In this document: piece by piece, positions 25,398 to 33,662 of the stretch | How the letters are laid out: the number at the start of each line of letters is the position of its first letter | How positions within the stretch are numbered: position 1 is the stretch's first letter | DNA from: a virus | Strand: one strand, 5' to 3' | DNA: 64,000 nt | Virus record (IMG/VR): IMGVR_UViG_3300049911_000129 | Location: 35,995-99,994 of that record | Made by a program: the position numbers and the translations under genes | The notes under the pieces: model-generated | What the model saw: the letters and a program-made list of their open reading frames with translations, nothing else | What the model was told of the DNA's origin: nothing | Databases searched by the model: none

Positions 25398-26389
25398 GCG
25401 ACGAGAAGGTGCTGGACAGGGCCGGGCTGGAGATCCTGAGGGCCGAGCTGTCGAAGGACAAGTCCGTCGGCGGCATGCTCTTCTGGGGCAGCGACGAGCG
25501 CCTGGTGATCGAGTGGCTGCCGACCGGGATCGCGCCGTTCGACGCGGCCATGGGCGGAGGCTTCGCCTTCGGCCGGATAACCGAGCTGATCGGCGCGTTC
25601 TCCTCCGGCAAGACGCTGCTCGCGTACATGGCCGTCGTCCAGGCGCAGGCCCGCGGGCTGACAGCGTGCTTCGTGGACGTGGAGAAGTCATACGACCCCG
25701 AGTGGGCGAAGACCCTCGGGGTGAACACCGACGACCTATTGGTCGCGCGGCCGCGGTCCGGCGAGCAGGCCTGGGACATGGTCGAGCAGATGTGCCTCGC
25801 CGGCGTCGGGGTCGTCGTCATGGACAGCATCGCGCAGCTCGTGCCGACGGCGGAGGCCGAGGGCGGGATGGACGATCTCCAGGTCGGCGCCCAGGCGCGC
25901 CTCGTCAACAAGGGGCTGCGCAAGGTCACGCTCGCCAACGAGAAGACCATCGTCATCCTCATAAACCAGCTGCGGTCGGCCGTAGGCGTCAGGTACGGGA
26001 ACCCGGAGGTCCTGCCCGGCGGCAAGGGCCAGGGATTCGTCGCGAGCCAGCTCGTGCGCGTGAGGCGCGGGGACTGGATCGAGGAGGGTACCGGCGACCA
26101 CAAGCGGCGCATCGGATACATACTCATGATACGGGTAGAGAAGTCGAAGCTGGGCGAGCCGTGGCGGGAGGGGAGCGTCCCGTTCTTCTTCACCGGCCAG
26201 ATGGACGAGGCCGCCGCGATGGCCCCGCTGGCCGTGGAGCTCGGGATCGTCACCAAGAGGGGCGCGACATACACGCTGCCCAACGGCGACCGGATCATCG
26301 GGATGGCGAAGCTCAGGGAGGCCATATCGGCCGACGAGGGGCTGCAGGCCGAACTGCGGCAGAAGATAGCGGAGGTTCCGGAGTTCTGA
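25394..26389 (+). CDS. RecA/UvsX-like recombinase
   Basis: 331 residues. Walker A G-A-F-S-S-G-K-T at 67-74, Walker B V-V-V-M-D-S near residue 140, then V-G-A-Q-A-R and I-N-Q-L-R, as in RecA loops 1 and 2. It lacks the long C-terminal domain of host RecA, as is common in phage versions. Promotes strand exchange in recombination-dependent replication and repair. ATGA overlap with the previous gene. Confidence 0.85.
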   Translation: MSDEKVLDRAGLEILRAELSKDKSVGGMLFWGSDERLVIEWLPTGIAPFDAAMGGGFAFGRITELIGAFSSGKTLLAYMAVVQAQARGLTACFVDVEKSYDPEWAKTLGVNTDDLLVARPRSGEQAWDMVEQMCLAGVGVVVMDSIAQLVPTAEAEGGMDDLQVGAQARLVNKGLRKVTLANEKTIVILINQLRSAVGVRYGNPEVLPGGKGQGFVASQLVRVRRGDWIEEGTGDHKRRIGYILMIRVEKSKLGEPWREGSVPFFFTGQMDEAAAMAPLAVELGIVTKRGATYTLPNGDRIIGMAKLREAISADEGLQAELRQKIAEVPEF

Positions 26390-26562
26390 TGCGCCAGAGA
26401 CTGACAATCATCCTGAAGCGCGAGGGCGGGCGCGGCGACCACGTGGAGCGCGGCGAGTGCCTCCTCTACGTGGACGAGACCCCGCGCATCCTGACGCGCG
26501 GCAAGAACAAGGCCGGCAAGCGGCGACAGGGAAAGCAGCGCCCGAAGGTAGTGGATGCCTGA
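26389..26562 (+). CDS. Small basic protein (57 aa)
   Basis: TGATG overlap with recA-like gene. One third Lys/Arg. Starts with a beta-type segment. No family recognised. Confidence 0.55.
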   Translation: MRQRLTIILKREGGRGDHVERGECLLYVDETPRILTRGKNKAGKRRQGKQRPKVVDA

Positions 26563-26941
26563 GTGGGACCGTGAGCCGCCGCAGACGGCGCTGACGCGGC
26601 CGCACAGGCGCCTCATGGACCTGCTGAGGGGCATGGGACTGGAGGTGCGGGCCGAGGTCAGGGTCGGGCGGTACGTGCTCGACATCCTGGTGGACGAGCT
26701 CTGGGTCGGCCTGGAGGCCGACGGCCGGGCAGCGCACGCCGGGCCGCGGAAGCGGAAGCGCGACGCCGAACGGGACGTCTGGATACTGGTCAATGCCGGG
26801 ATCCCAATCCTGCGGGTCAGCGAGTGGGAGCTCAAGACGGCCAATAGACCCGCTTTGAACATGCGGATACACGAGTTCGTTGACTCGCATTCGGAGGACA
26901 CGGAGGAGAGGAGGGCGCGCGGCAGATGGGTGGTCGACTGA
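26555..26941 (+). CDS. DUF559-like endonuclease (PD-(D/E)XK)
   Basis: 128 residues. Y-V-L-D-I-L-V-D followed by G-L-E-A-D-G and later G-I-P-I-L-R matches the DUF559/Vsr-related nuclease core, with Asp and Glu as metal ligands and the usual helix of charged residues between. Function in phages is not settled; repair or host-DNA cutting are options. Confidence 0.7.
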   Translation: MPEWDREPPQTALTRPHRRLMDLLRGMGLEVRAEVRVGRYVLDILVDELWVGLEADGRAAHAGPRKRKRDAERDVWILVNAGIPILRVSEWELKTANRPALNMRIHEFVDSHSEDTEERRARGRWVVD

Positions 26942-27384
26942 GGGAGGTCCACGGGGAGCTGGACTACGACGGTGGGCTGACGCGGCTCAAGCACAAGCTG
27001 CAGGGCGCGCACGCCACGTGGCCACCGAGGGACGGGGTTCTGCAGATCATGCTCGACGAGCAGCAGAGCGTTCTCGACGCGATACAGGAGCGGCTGGGCG
27101 AGTCGGATCTACCGGCGTCGCTGCGGCTCGTCGAGATGGCCGACGCGATTGTTATGGAGGCGGCGGAGCTGAAGGCGTGGCTGCCGTGGAAGCGGTGGAA
27201 GGGCGACTACGGCCGCGAGCTCACCGACGAGGAGGAGGCCGGCGTCATCGAGGAGCTGGTCGACATCCTGCACTTCCTGATGGAGGCGCTCCTGATGGCC
27301 GGCGTGGAGTCGGAGTACGACCTGGGCGCGCTCTATCTCGCGAAGGCCGCCGTCAACAAGAAGCGGCAGGAGGACGGGTACTGA
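26926..27384 (+). CDS. Dimeric dUTPase-family protein (all-alpha NTP pyrophosphatase)
   Basis: 152 residues. Helical motifs E-A-A-E-L-K-A-W-L-P-W-K-x-W-K and E-E-L-V-D-I-L-H-F-L are the metal- and base-binding parts of the dimeric dUTPase family, and the final R-Q-E-D-G-Y is typical. The family includes dCTPase/dUTPases, which fits a phage that replaces dCTP or dUTP pools. It lies directly before the kinase and TS-family genes. Confidence 0.8.
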   Translation: MGGRLREVHGELDYDGGLTRLKHKLQGAHATWPPRDGVLQIMLDEQQSVLDAIQERLGESDLPASLRLVEMADAIVMEAAELKAWLPWKRWKGDYGRELTDEEEAGVIEELVDILHFLMEALLMAGVESEYDLGALYLAKAAVNKKRQEDGY

Positions 27385-27393
27385 TGCCGCGAG

Positions 27394-27406
27394 GGTATCA
27401 TATTAT
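27394..27406 (+). promoter_or_regulatory. GGTATCAT-type promoter
   Basis: TATCAT (27396-27401) in GGGTATCATATTATAGGAGG. The ribosome site of the next gene follows within 15 bases, so the leader would be very short. Confidence 0.45.
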
Positions 27407-27418
27407 AGGAGGGGACGC

Positions 27419-28483
27419 GTGAGATACGGGCCCTACATCGTATTCGAGGGGGCGGACGGGACCGGCAAGACGACGCTGGCCGAGGAGGTCGCCAGGCGGA
27501 CCGGCGTCGGCTACATACACTGCGGACCGCCGGACAAGCCAGCGCTCGAATACTACCTGCAGAAGCTGCGCTCGGTCGAGGGGCCGGCCGTGGTCGACAG
27601 GCTGCACCTCGGGAGCTACTGCTACGGGCTGCCGTTCCGCAACACGGCGGACCTCACGGAGTTCGAGGAGTGGCTGATTGAGGGGTTCCTCTGGGCGCAC
27701 GGTGCGCTCCTCGTCTACTGCACGATCCCACCGGACGTCGTGGACCGCAACCTAGCGCGCGGGCCAGACAACGCGGACGCGGTGATCTACGAGGACCCCG
27801 GGAAGCGGGCGGAGGTTAGGCGCCTCTACGAGGAGAGGATGCTGACGACCGAACTGCTGTCCGTACGGTACGACTACACGAGCTGCGATCACGTCTTCGA
27901 TGCCGCCGCGGCCTACGCCGAGTCCATGATCTACAGCATGTACCGGAGGCGATCCGGCCTCCCGGAGTTCGACGCCATAGGCAACACGGTCGACCCGCAC
28001 TGGGTGCTCGTAGCGGACAGGCCGCACTGGTACGGGCGCGCCCTGGCGAGGGATCGCGGGCAGCGCTTCATGGAGCGGGTCAGCAGGCGGTCGACGGGCC
28101 TCGCGCTGGACGCGGAGTCGGACCGGCACCTGTACATGGCGCTGAAGGCCGCCGGGCTGAGGCTTGGCGACATGTGCCTGTTCAACTCGGTGCAGGGCGA
28201 CGAGCGGACCCTGGCCACGCACTCGCTGGATCTGTCTGACAAGCTGCTGTCGCCGTCAAGGCCGCCGATCGACATCGTCGCCCTCGGGCGGAACGCGGCA
28301 GCTGAACTGTCGTGCGTCGAGGCGGCGTACGGATACAGGATGGTGCCGAGCCCGTCGCACATCCGGCGGGTCCACTACAAGGACGTCGCCAGGTACGGCG
28401 CGGCCATCAGCGGCGAACGCCCGTGGGATGAGGGACAATGCGGCTTCTGCGGCATCGTCCGTTATGAAGGGGGGCAGGCATGA
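27419..28483 (+). CDS. P-loop nucleotide kinase fused to a C-terminal domain
   Basis: 354 residues, GTG start after GGAGGGG. N-terminal ~190 residues are thymidylate-kinase-like: G-A-D-G-T-G-K-T-T at 11-19, D-R-L-H-L-G near residue 60, and a lid with Arg/Asp. The C-terminal ~160 residues are unlike a kinase: L-V-A-D-R-P, C-L-F-N-S, I-D-I-V-A-L-G-R-N-A and P-S-P-S-H-I-R-R recall the order of motifs in the uracil-glycosylase fold, without proven active-site residues. It may phosphorylate a modified dNMP or hydroxymethylated DNA. Between dUTPase and TS-family genes. Confidence 0.7.
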   Translation: MRYGPYIVFEGADGTGKTTLAEEVARRTGVGYIHCGPPDKPALEYYLQKLRSVEGPAVVDRLHLGSYCYGLPFRNTADLTEFEEWLIEGFLWAHGALLVYCTIPPDVVDRNLARGPDNADAVIYEDPGKRAEVRRLYEERMLTTELLSVRYDYTSCDHVFDAAAAYAESMIYSMYRRRSGLPEFDAIGNTVDPHWVLVADRPHWYGRALARDRGQRFMERVSRRSTGLALDAESDRHLYMALKAAGLRLGDMCLFNSVQGDERTLATHSLDLSDKLLSPSRPPIDIVALGRNAAAELSCVEAAYGYRMVPSPSHIRRVHYKDVARYGAAISGERPWDEGQCGFCGIVRYEGGQA

Positions 28484-29370
28484 ACCCGGAGATCATCGTC
28501 GGAGAGTACGCGACGGCCGTCTGGCTTAACGCCATCCTCGCGCTGACCGAGCGGGGCAGGCGGGTCAGCCCGCGCGGCATAGGCACGGTCGAGCTGCGAC
28601 CGGCGATACTCGTCCTGGAGAACCCCCGGATGCGCTGGGTCGAGGTCCCCGAGCGGAAGCTGTCGAAGCGCCTCGGATACCTCGAGGCGCTGATGCTCCT
28701 GGCCGGCGTGAGCTACCCGGACCTGCTGATGAAGGCCGCGCCGCACTACTCCAATTTCGTAAACCCGGGGACGGGCGAGCTCGACGGGGCATACGGGCCG
28801 CGCGTCGGGCCGCAGCTGCCGTACGTCAGGGACCTGCTGAGGCGCGACCCGGACACCAGGCAGGCAGTCGTCACCGTCTTCGGGCCGGCCGACCACCACG
28901 AGTCGCTGGACGTGCCGTGCACGGTCAGCCTGCACTTCATGGTGCGGGACGGCGCGCTAGAGCTCATCACCTACATGAGGTCGAACGATGTCTGGCTCGG
29001 GTGGCCATATGACGTCGTGATGTTCACGGTGCTGCAGGAGGCGCTGGCCACGGACCTGGGGCTGGGGCTCGGGCAGTACACGCACGTGGACGGGTCGCTC
29101 CACCTCTACGACACCAACCGCGACAAGGTCGACCGGATCATCCACAGCTCATGGAGAATCATGCGGGCCCTGGCCTCGCCAGGCGACGCGCCGATGCCGG
29201 ATGGGGCGACGCTCGAGGAGCTGCAGGCGTACGCGGTCGAGGCGCTCGCGGCGTACCGGCGCAGCATCGAGGAGGGCTCTACCACGGAGTACGTCCTGCA
29301 GCGCGGCAGGTGGTTCCCGCCGTTCTTCGACGCGGCCATCCACGCGATGCTGAAGGGGAAGGGGGCGTAG
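28480..29370 (+). CDS. Thymidylate-synthase-family enzyme, probable dCMP (hydroxy)methylase
   Basis: 296 residues. Catalytic Cys147 in V-P-C-T-V-S-L, then M-R-S-N-D-V-W-L-G, and G-S-L-H-L-Y near residue 210. In E. coli TS the Asn after P-F (Asn177) selects uracil; here the matching residue is Asp178 in W-P-Y-D-V, as in T4 dCMP hydroxymethylase. This suggests dCMP as substrate. Product may be 5-hydroxymethyl- or 5-methyl-dCMP. ATGA overlap with the kinase gene supports one pathway. Methyl versus hydroxymethyl transfer cannot be read from the sequence. Confidence 0.8.
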   Translation: MNPEIIVGEYATAVWLNAILALTERGRRVSPRGIGTVELRPAILVLENPRMRWVEVPERKLSKRLGYLEALMLLAGVSYPDLLMKAAPHYSNFVNPGTGELDGAYGPRVGPQLPYVRDLLRRDPDTRQAVVTVFGPADHHESLDVPCTVSLHFMVRDGALELITYMRSNDVWLGWPYDVVMFTVLQEALATDLGLGLGQYTHVDGSLHLYDTNRDKVDRIIHSSWRIMRALASPGDAPMPDGATLEELQAYAVEALAAYRRSIEEGSTTEYVLQRGRWFPPFFDAAIHAMLKGKGA

Positions 29371-29372
29371 GC

Positions 29373-29654
29373 ATGCCGCACATCGAACAGAGGGAGCGCG
29401 ATGGGATAGACCCGCGCCGCGAGGGCCGCAGGAACGGCGGCGAGTGCGAGGGCCCGGGCGAGCTCAACTGGGTGCTGACGGAGGTCATCATCGGATACCT
29501 CCTGGCTAACGGGCTGCGCTACCGGACATGCAACGACATCGTCGGCGCGCTGGACAACGCCAAGGACGAGTTCCAGAGGCTCGTGCAGCACCCGTACGAG
29601 GACAAGAAGATAGCCGAGAACGGGAACGCCTATCCAGAGGAGGTATTGCCATGA
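29373..29654 (+). CDS. Conserved phage protein (DUF6899-like), 93 aa
   Basis: ATG two bases after the previous stop. The pattern G-P-G-E-L-N-W, G-L-R-Y, D-I-V-G-A-L-x-x-A-K-x-E-F and H-P-Y-E-D-x-K-I-x-E-N-G matches a short protein found in many phages of unrelated hosts, usually near nucleotide-metabolism genes. Function unknown. Confidence 0.75.
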   Translation: MPHIEQRERDGIDPRREGRRNGGECEGPGELNWVLTEVIIGYLLANGLRYRTCNDIVGALDNAKDEFQRLVQHPYEDKKIAENGNAYPEEVLP

Positions 29655-30100
29655 ACCTCTACCTCGCCGGCCCGATAACGGGCTGCACCTACAAGGGGGC
29701 GACCAACTGGCGCGCGTCGTTCGCGGAGCGGGCGCAGGAGCTCGGGTACAACGTGTACAGCCCGATGCGGGGCAAGGAGCACCTGTCGCGCGTTCGGCGG
29801 CTCAGGCCGCACGGGTACGACAACCCGACGTCGACCGACAAGGCGATCATGCGCCGCGACTCGTTCGATGTCAGGCGCTCGGACGTGATCGTGGCCAACC
29901 TGAAGGGCGCCACGATAGTGAGCATCGGGACGGTGATGGAGATCGGGTGGGGATACCTGCTCGGCAAGTTCGTCATCGTAGTCATGGGGCACGACGACAA
30001 GGTACACGACCACGCGTTCGTCGAGCAGGCGGCGAGCATCATCGTCGAGACGCTCGAGGACGCCGAGACGGTGCTCGAGGTCCTGGCGGGCAGCATATAG
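29651..30100 (+). CDS. Nucleoside 2-deoxyribosyltransferase-like protein
   Basis: 149 residues, ATGA overlap. Y-L-A-G-P-I-T-G start, S-P-M-R, a D-S-F-D-V-R-R-S-D-V-I-V-A-N-L block, and G-T-V-M-E-I-G-W near residue 95 with the catalytic-type Glu. The family exchanges or hydrolyses nucleobases of deoxynucleosides, fitting a pool-remodelling role beside the TS-family gene. Confidence 0.75.
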   Translation: MNLYLAGPITGCTYKGATNWRASFAERAQELGYNVYSPMRGKEHLSRVRRLRPHGYDNPTSTDKAIMRRDSFDVRRSDVIVANLKGATIVSIGTVMEIGWGYLLGKFVIVVMGHDDKVHDHAFVEQAASIIVETLEDAETVLEVLAGSI

Positions 30101-30111
30101 AGGGAGGCCAG

Positions 30112-30954
30112 ATGGCAACAAAGGGCGGGGGCATAGGCAGACTGCTGCGCCAGCTCGGGTCGGATGACTGGCTCAGCCGGGTAGTGGACAACTACTTCAC
30201 GACCAAGTCCCCGGAGCGGTGGGTCCAGCCGGACTACACGATCCACCCCAGCGGATCCGGCCCGCCATGCGCGTTGGCCATCGAGCTGTGGATGCTCGGC
30301 CACCGCGGCGTTGTCAAGTCGCGCAACCGCCGCCGGATGGACAACGGGACGGACGCCCACAGGCGGTGGCAGCGGTACTTCGCCGAGATGCGGATCCTCG
30401 TGGCCAAGGAGTGGCCGCTGAGGGGCATCGACCCGACGGTGAGCGGGAAGATAGACCTGATCTTGCAGAATCCGGCGACCGGCGGCCTGTCGGTCGGGGA
30501 GATCAAGACGACCAACTCGCGGAAGTTCGCCACGCTGCCGCGGCCGACCGCGGACCGCGCTACTAACGCGAATCTCATGTACGCCTGGGATCGCGAGTGG
30601 TTCCTGCAGTTCGTCTGGTACTCGGTCAACGGCGACTACAACGGTCGGAAGTTCGTCGAGAAGTTCTTCCTGATAGAGAACACCGATGACCAGGACTTCA
30701 GGATAATCTACGTCGAGCCGACGCCGGAGCACGTCGCGGAGGCGCGGCGGGCGGCCGTGGCGGCGCAGGACGCGATACTCGGCGGCGAGCTGCTGGTGCG
30801 CTCGTTCGAGAAGGGCGACCGGGGCTGTAAGTGGTGCGACCACGACGGCGTATGCGATCTGTTGAGTAACGGGGAGGCAGGGATATGGGAGACGGTAAAG
30901 AAGCAGTTCAAGAGGCTAGGGATCCCGCTGAAGACTCCTGGACCTGGCAAGTAG
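30112..30954 (+). CDS. Cas4/RecB-like nuclease
   Basis: 280 residues, AGGGAGG site. H-P-S-G...P-P-C-A, R-R-R-M-D-N-G-T-D-A-H near residue 80, G-K-I-D-L-I-L and V-G-E-I-K-T-T form a PD-(D/E)XK core. The early Cys and the late C-K-W-C-D-H-D-G-V-C could hold a 4Fe-4S cluster as in Cas4. Probable exonuclease for recombination or host DNA breakdown. No CRISPR array is present. Confidence 0.75.
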   Translation: MATKGGGIGRLLRQLGSDDWLSRVVDNYFTTKSPERWVQPDYTIHPSGSGPPCALAIELWMLGHRGVVKSRNRRRMDNGTDAHRRWQRYFAEMRILVAKEWPLRGIDPTVSGKIDLILQNPATGGLSVGEIKTTNSRKFATLPRPTADRATNANLMYAWDREWFLQFVWYSVNGDYNGRKFVEKFFLIENTDDQDFRIIYVEPTPEHVAEARRAAVAAQDAILGGELLVRSFEKGDRGCKWCDHDGVCDLLSNGEAGIWETVKKQFKRLGIPLKTPGPGK

Positions 30955-31421
30955 CGACCGCGAAGGCCGAGGACTACATACAGGAGCACGGGCTTCCGGC
31001 GCCGAAGAAGCCGGTGGGGCTCGGCATGGAGTACGACTTTCCGACCGACGCCCGGTCCCTCGGGAGCGAGAAGCTCGGCGGGCTGCGTCTGATGCTGTCC
31101 GCCTACCACGGCTACGCGCTGTGGCTGACCGGCAAGGAGGAGGTCGAGCTGGACGCGTTCAAGGCCGTCTACGATATGCTGCTCGGCAGGGCGATGGACG
31201 AGGCGCAGCGCGCGAAGGAGAAGCGGGCCGTGAAGGAGATCCTGCGGTCGGTCGCCATCATGGAGAACGAGGACCTGAAGCGCCTGACTCGCGCCATCAT
31301 CGAGAGGGAGGCACGCGTCGGTCGGCTGAAGAATCAGCTGGCCATCTACGAGGCGCACCTGAGCACGCTGTCGCGCGAGCAGTCCAGGCGCGAATCCGAG
31401 GCCCGGACTGGTATTATCTAA
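30885..31421 (+). CDS. Unknown 178-residue coiled-coil protein
   Basis: ATG lies 70 bases inside the nuclease gene, with GGGAGGCAGGG upstream. Residues ~85-170 are a long charged helix with heptad-like Leu/Ile spacing. No family recognised. Confidence 0.65.
   Translation: MGDGKEAVQEARDPAEDSWTWQVATAKAEDYIQEHGLPAPKKPVGLGMEYDFPTDARSLGSEKLGGLRLMLSAYHGYALWLTGKEEVELDAFKAVYDMLLGRAMDEAQRAKEKRAVKEILRSVAIMENEDLKRLTRAIIEREARVGRLKNQLAIYEAHLSTLSREQSRRESEARTGII
31410..31420 (+). promoter_or_regulatory. Possible GGTATTAT promoter
   Basis: TGGTATTAT (TATTAT 31412-31417), inside the end of a gene and right before the next ATG at 31421. If used, the mRNA of that gene would have almost no leader. Confidence 0.3.
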
Positions 31422-31702
31422 TGGGCAGCAGCGGGCCGCAGTCGCGGGAGTGGTTCAGGAAGGGCGCGCACGTGACGGTTCCGTCGCGGTGGCGCCGGTA
31501 CGTGATCTGCTCCGACGACTGCGACTCTTGTCCGCTGGCGATCAACGGGTGCGCCCTGAGGTGCACGAGGTGGGACGACCTGGTGTGCGCGGACTGCCCG
31601 TGCCTGGCCACCGAGACCAAGTCGGGCGTACGGAAGCGCTGCGTAGACCCGTCGCAGGCGACCATCGTCGACATGCCGTGCGGGGACATGCCCCACGCGT
31701 AG
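31421..31702 (+). CDS. Small Cys-rich protein (93 aa)
   Basis: TAATG overlap. Ten Cys in residues ~30-90, including C-x-x-C and C-x-C-x-x-C groups, probably binding zinc or Fe-S. No family recognised. Confidence 0.6.
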   Translation: MGSSGPQSREWFRKGAHVTVPSRWRRYVICSDDCDSCPLAINGCALRCTRWDDLVCADCPCLATETKSGVRKRCVDPSQATIVDMPCGDMPHA

Positions 31703-31709
31703 GCTTTGG

Positions 31710-31732
31710 GCCCGCGATCCGCGGGCTATCAT
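31710..31732 (+). promoter_or_regulatory. Hairpin abutting a -10 box
   Basis: Perfect 7-bp hairpin GCCCGCG/CGCGGGC (31710-31726, loop ATC) immediately followed by TATCAT (31727-31732). Could end the replication-gene transcript and start the packaging/head transcript. Confidence 0.5.
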
Positions 31733-31749
31733 AGATAGGGGGTTGTGCC

Positions 31750-32235
31750 ATGGGTGACGAAGAGGAAGAGACGCCGTTGACCGACAAGAAGTCCGCCGGC
31801 GGACCACCGGGGCCGAGCCTTGTCGACTCGGTCGCGGCATGGGAGCTCCTGAAGGGCGAGATCATAGGCCAGTTGGACAAGCTGACCAGCGCGCTGCAGG
31901 AGGCCGACAACATCAGGGTCTACCTTCAGGCGGAGTACGGCGTCATGGTGCCGGACCTGCTGCCGTTCAACCGCCTCGCCACCAGTGGGGCGCTCGAGAC
32001 GACGGGGGTCGAGAAGGCTGAGCAGGACGGGCCGCTGCCGCCGATCGAGGAGGGCGCAGGCGTACGGGAGTATGTCCCGCCGCTCCAGCGGGCGGTGCAG
32101 ATCACCGAGCCGACGATCGGGCCGGCCGACGTCGAGAAGATCAGGAAGGACTCCTCGATACCGGCTGCCGGCGGCGAGTCCATGGACTCGTTCACGCAGC
32201 GCATGCTCGGCAGCATCGGCAAGACGCTCTCATAG
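31750..32235 (+). CDS. Unknown 161-residue acidic protein
   Basis: First gene after the hairpin/promoter. Acidic, partly disordered ends, with a helical middle (about 25-65). Position at the head of the packaging region suggests a structural or scaffold-type role. No family recognised. Confidence 0.65.
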   Translation: MGDEEEETPLTDKKSAGGPPGPSLVDSVAAWELLKGEIIGQLDKLTSALQEADNIRVYLQAEYGVMVPDLLPFNRLATSGALETTGVEKAEQDGPLPPIEEGAGVREYVPPLQRAVQITEPTIGPADVEKIRKDSSIPAAGGESMDSFTQRMLGSIGKTLS

Positions 32236-32244
32236 GGAGGAATC

Positions 32245-32841
32245 ATGGGCGACATGAAGACACTGGGGCCGGCCGTGTCCGGCATACCGCTCGACACGGT
32301 GGCGCTCAGGGCCATCGAGAACTCCGAGCTCGAGAGGCTCATACCGCGCTTCTACAACCGCGCGGAGCTCGGCGTGGAGCAGTTCCTCGGGGCGAACATC
32401 GAGCTGTCGAAGAACGCAGAGGCGTCGTTCACGCTGCCGGAGGTGGTAGAGGTCTGGTTCGAGAGCTACACGGGCGCCGAGCCAGCACTGAGCTTCCCGG
32501 ACTTCGTCAAGGGAGTGGGATGCGCGGCGCAGGCCGTCAACCCGGCGGACATCGGGATGGTGAAGGCCATGGTCAGGGAACTGTCGACGCGCGTGGCGCA
32601 GGGCGCCGGACTGCCGACACTCGACGAGGCGTTCGTCGACCAGGTGCGCGGGTGCTTCGAGGCCATACTCTCCAACGGCGAGCCGATAAGCTGGCGCGGG
32701 CTGATGGCGTTCACGGTCGGGGCGTTCTGGCTCCTCGGCTTCATCGGCCCGTCGCACCCGAAGCGCGGGATGCAGAGCCCGCTGGCGTTCGTAGAGGGAT
32801 TCGTCAGGCAGTACGCCGCGCTCGGCTACCTGCCTGCGTGA
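32245..32841 (+). CDS. Unknown 198-residue protein
   Basis: GGGAGGAA site. Largely helical, with a hydrophobic stretch near residues 152-166 (too polar around it to be a sure membrane helix). No family recognised. Confidence 0.65.
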   Translation: MGDMKTLGPAVSGIPLDTVALRAIENSELERLIPRFYNRAELGVEQFLGANIELSKNAEASFTLPEVVEVWFESYTGAEPALSFPDFVKGVGCAAQAVNPADIGMVKAMVRELSTRVAQGAGLPTLDEAFVDQVRGCFEAILSNGEPISWRGLMAFTVGAFWLLGFIGPSHPKRGMQSPLAFVEGFVRQYAALGYLPA

Positions 32842-32993
32842 TTGCAAGGGGCCAGGTGAGGGAGCAACGCAGAAAACTACCCCGAGACCCTAATCCGGCG
32901 CGAAGACTTGAGGGAGACGAGGCGGCCGTGCTCGAGCCGCTGATCCCAAGGGGTAACAACGTCCAGTCGCGGGCCGGTAACCTGAGACCCTAG
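32838..32993 (+). CDS. Small basic protein (51 aa)
   Basis: GTG overlapping the previous TGA. Arg/Pro/Asn-rich. It fills an otherwise empty 160-base gap that also contains a direct repeat of GAGACCCTA (about 32883 and 32984). Less certain than its neighbours. Confidence 0.45.
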   Translation: MIARGQVREQRRKLPRDPNPARRLEGDEAAVLEPLIPRGNNVQSRAGNLRP

Positions 32994-33002
32994 GAGGTGA
33001 CG

Positions 33003-33662
33003 GTGGCCAAGAAGGCGATGTTCAGCGAGGACCACCCACTGTGGAACACGCTTCTGGATATGAGGCGCGCCGGGGCCTTCCTCGAGCAGCTCGTAACGGA
33101 GGCGCATCGGCAGGGCTACACCGACCTCACGTACTCCGGCATCATGCACGGGCTGAATCGCTCGGCCGAGTACTTCGGTCAGTCGGTCCGGGGCGCACTC
33201 TGGCTGCGCAACAAGTACGCGGCTAACCTGGCGCTGATCGACACCTTCGACACCATGCGGGCGCTGACGGGCGAGTCGCTGGAGCGGCTCCAGAAGTTCC
33301 ACATCGACATGGCGGCGGCCGACACTGACGCGCGGAAGTTCCTCATCGAGCATGAGTATATCCCTGTGGAGATGAACCGGGCCTACAGGTTCGCCCAGGC
33401 CCTGGCCGAGCTCGAGATCAAGCTCCGCAACGCGCTCGGCGACAAGGCGGTGCCGAGCCCGCTGATGGTAGGGACGCAGAACGTCCTCGTATTGAGTGGA
33501 GGTGATCCGCAGTCATTCGCCGCCGAGCTGGGGCGGGCGTTCAGCGAGCTGATAGGCGCGCCCTCGCCGGAGTTGGCGGCGCTGGAGCAGTTCGGCCACG
33601 ACAACGTGCGGCCGATGAAGGACGAGGGGGAGGACCCGGGCGGCGAGGGGGAATACGAGTAG
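33003..33662 (+). CDS. Unknown 219-residue protein before TerL, possible small terminase
   Basis: GTG 33003 chosen for its spacing to GGAGG (33-base region 32993-32997). Helical throughout with an acidic C-terminal tail. Immediately upstream of the large terminase, the usual place of a small terminase, but no helix-turn-helix is evident. Confidence 0.55.
   Translation: MAKKAMFSEDHPLWNTLLDMRRAGAFLEQLVTEAHRQGYTDLTYSGIMHGLNRSAEYFGQSVRGALWLRNKYAANLALIDTFDTMRALTGESLERLQKFHIDMAAADTDARKFLIEHEYIPVEMNRAYRFAQALAELEIKLRNALGDKAVPSPLMVGTQNVLVLSGGDPQSFAAELGRAFSELIGAPSPELAALEQFGHDNVRPMKDEGEDPGGEGEYE

Noticed and set aside
25351-27012. A 553-residue frame on the - strand over recA-like and DUF559 genes
   Set aside because: Ser/Arg-rich shadow of + strand genes with clear motifs; no ribosome site or family pattern.
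30112-30954. CRISPR-associated Cas4
   Set aside because: The nuclease looks Cas4/RecB-like, but no CRISPR repeats or other cas genes are in the window; Cas4-like exonucleases are common in phages.
32883-32993. Direct repeat GAGACCCTA as an attachment or packaging site
   Set aside because: Only nine bases are shared and one copy overlaps a stop codon and ribosome site; chance is a sufficient explanation.
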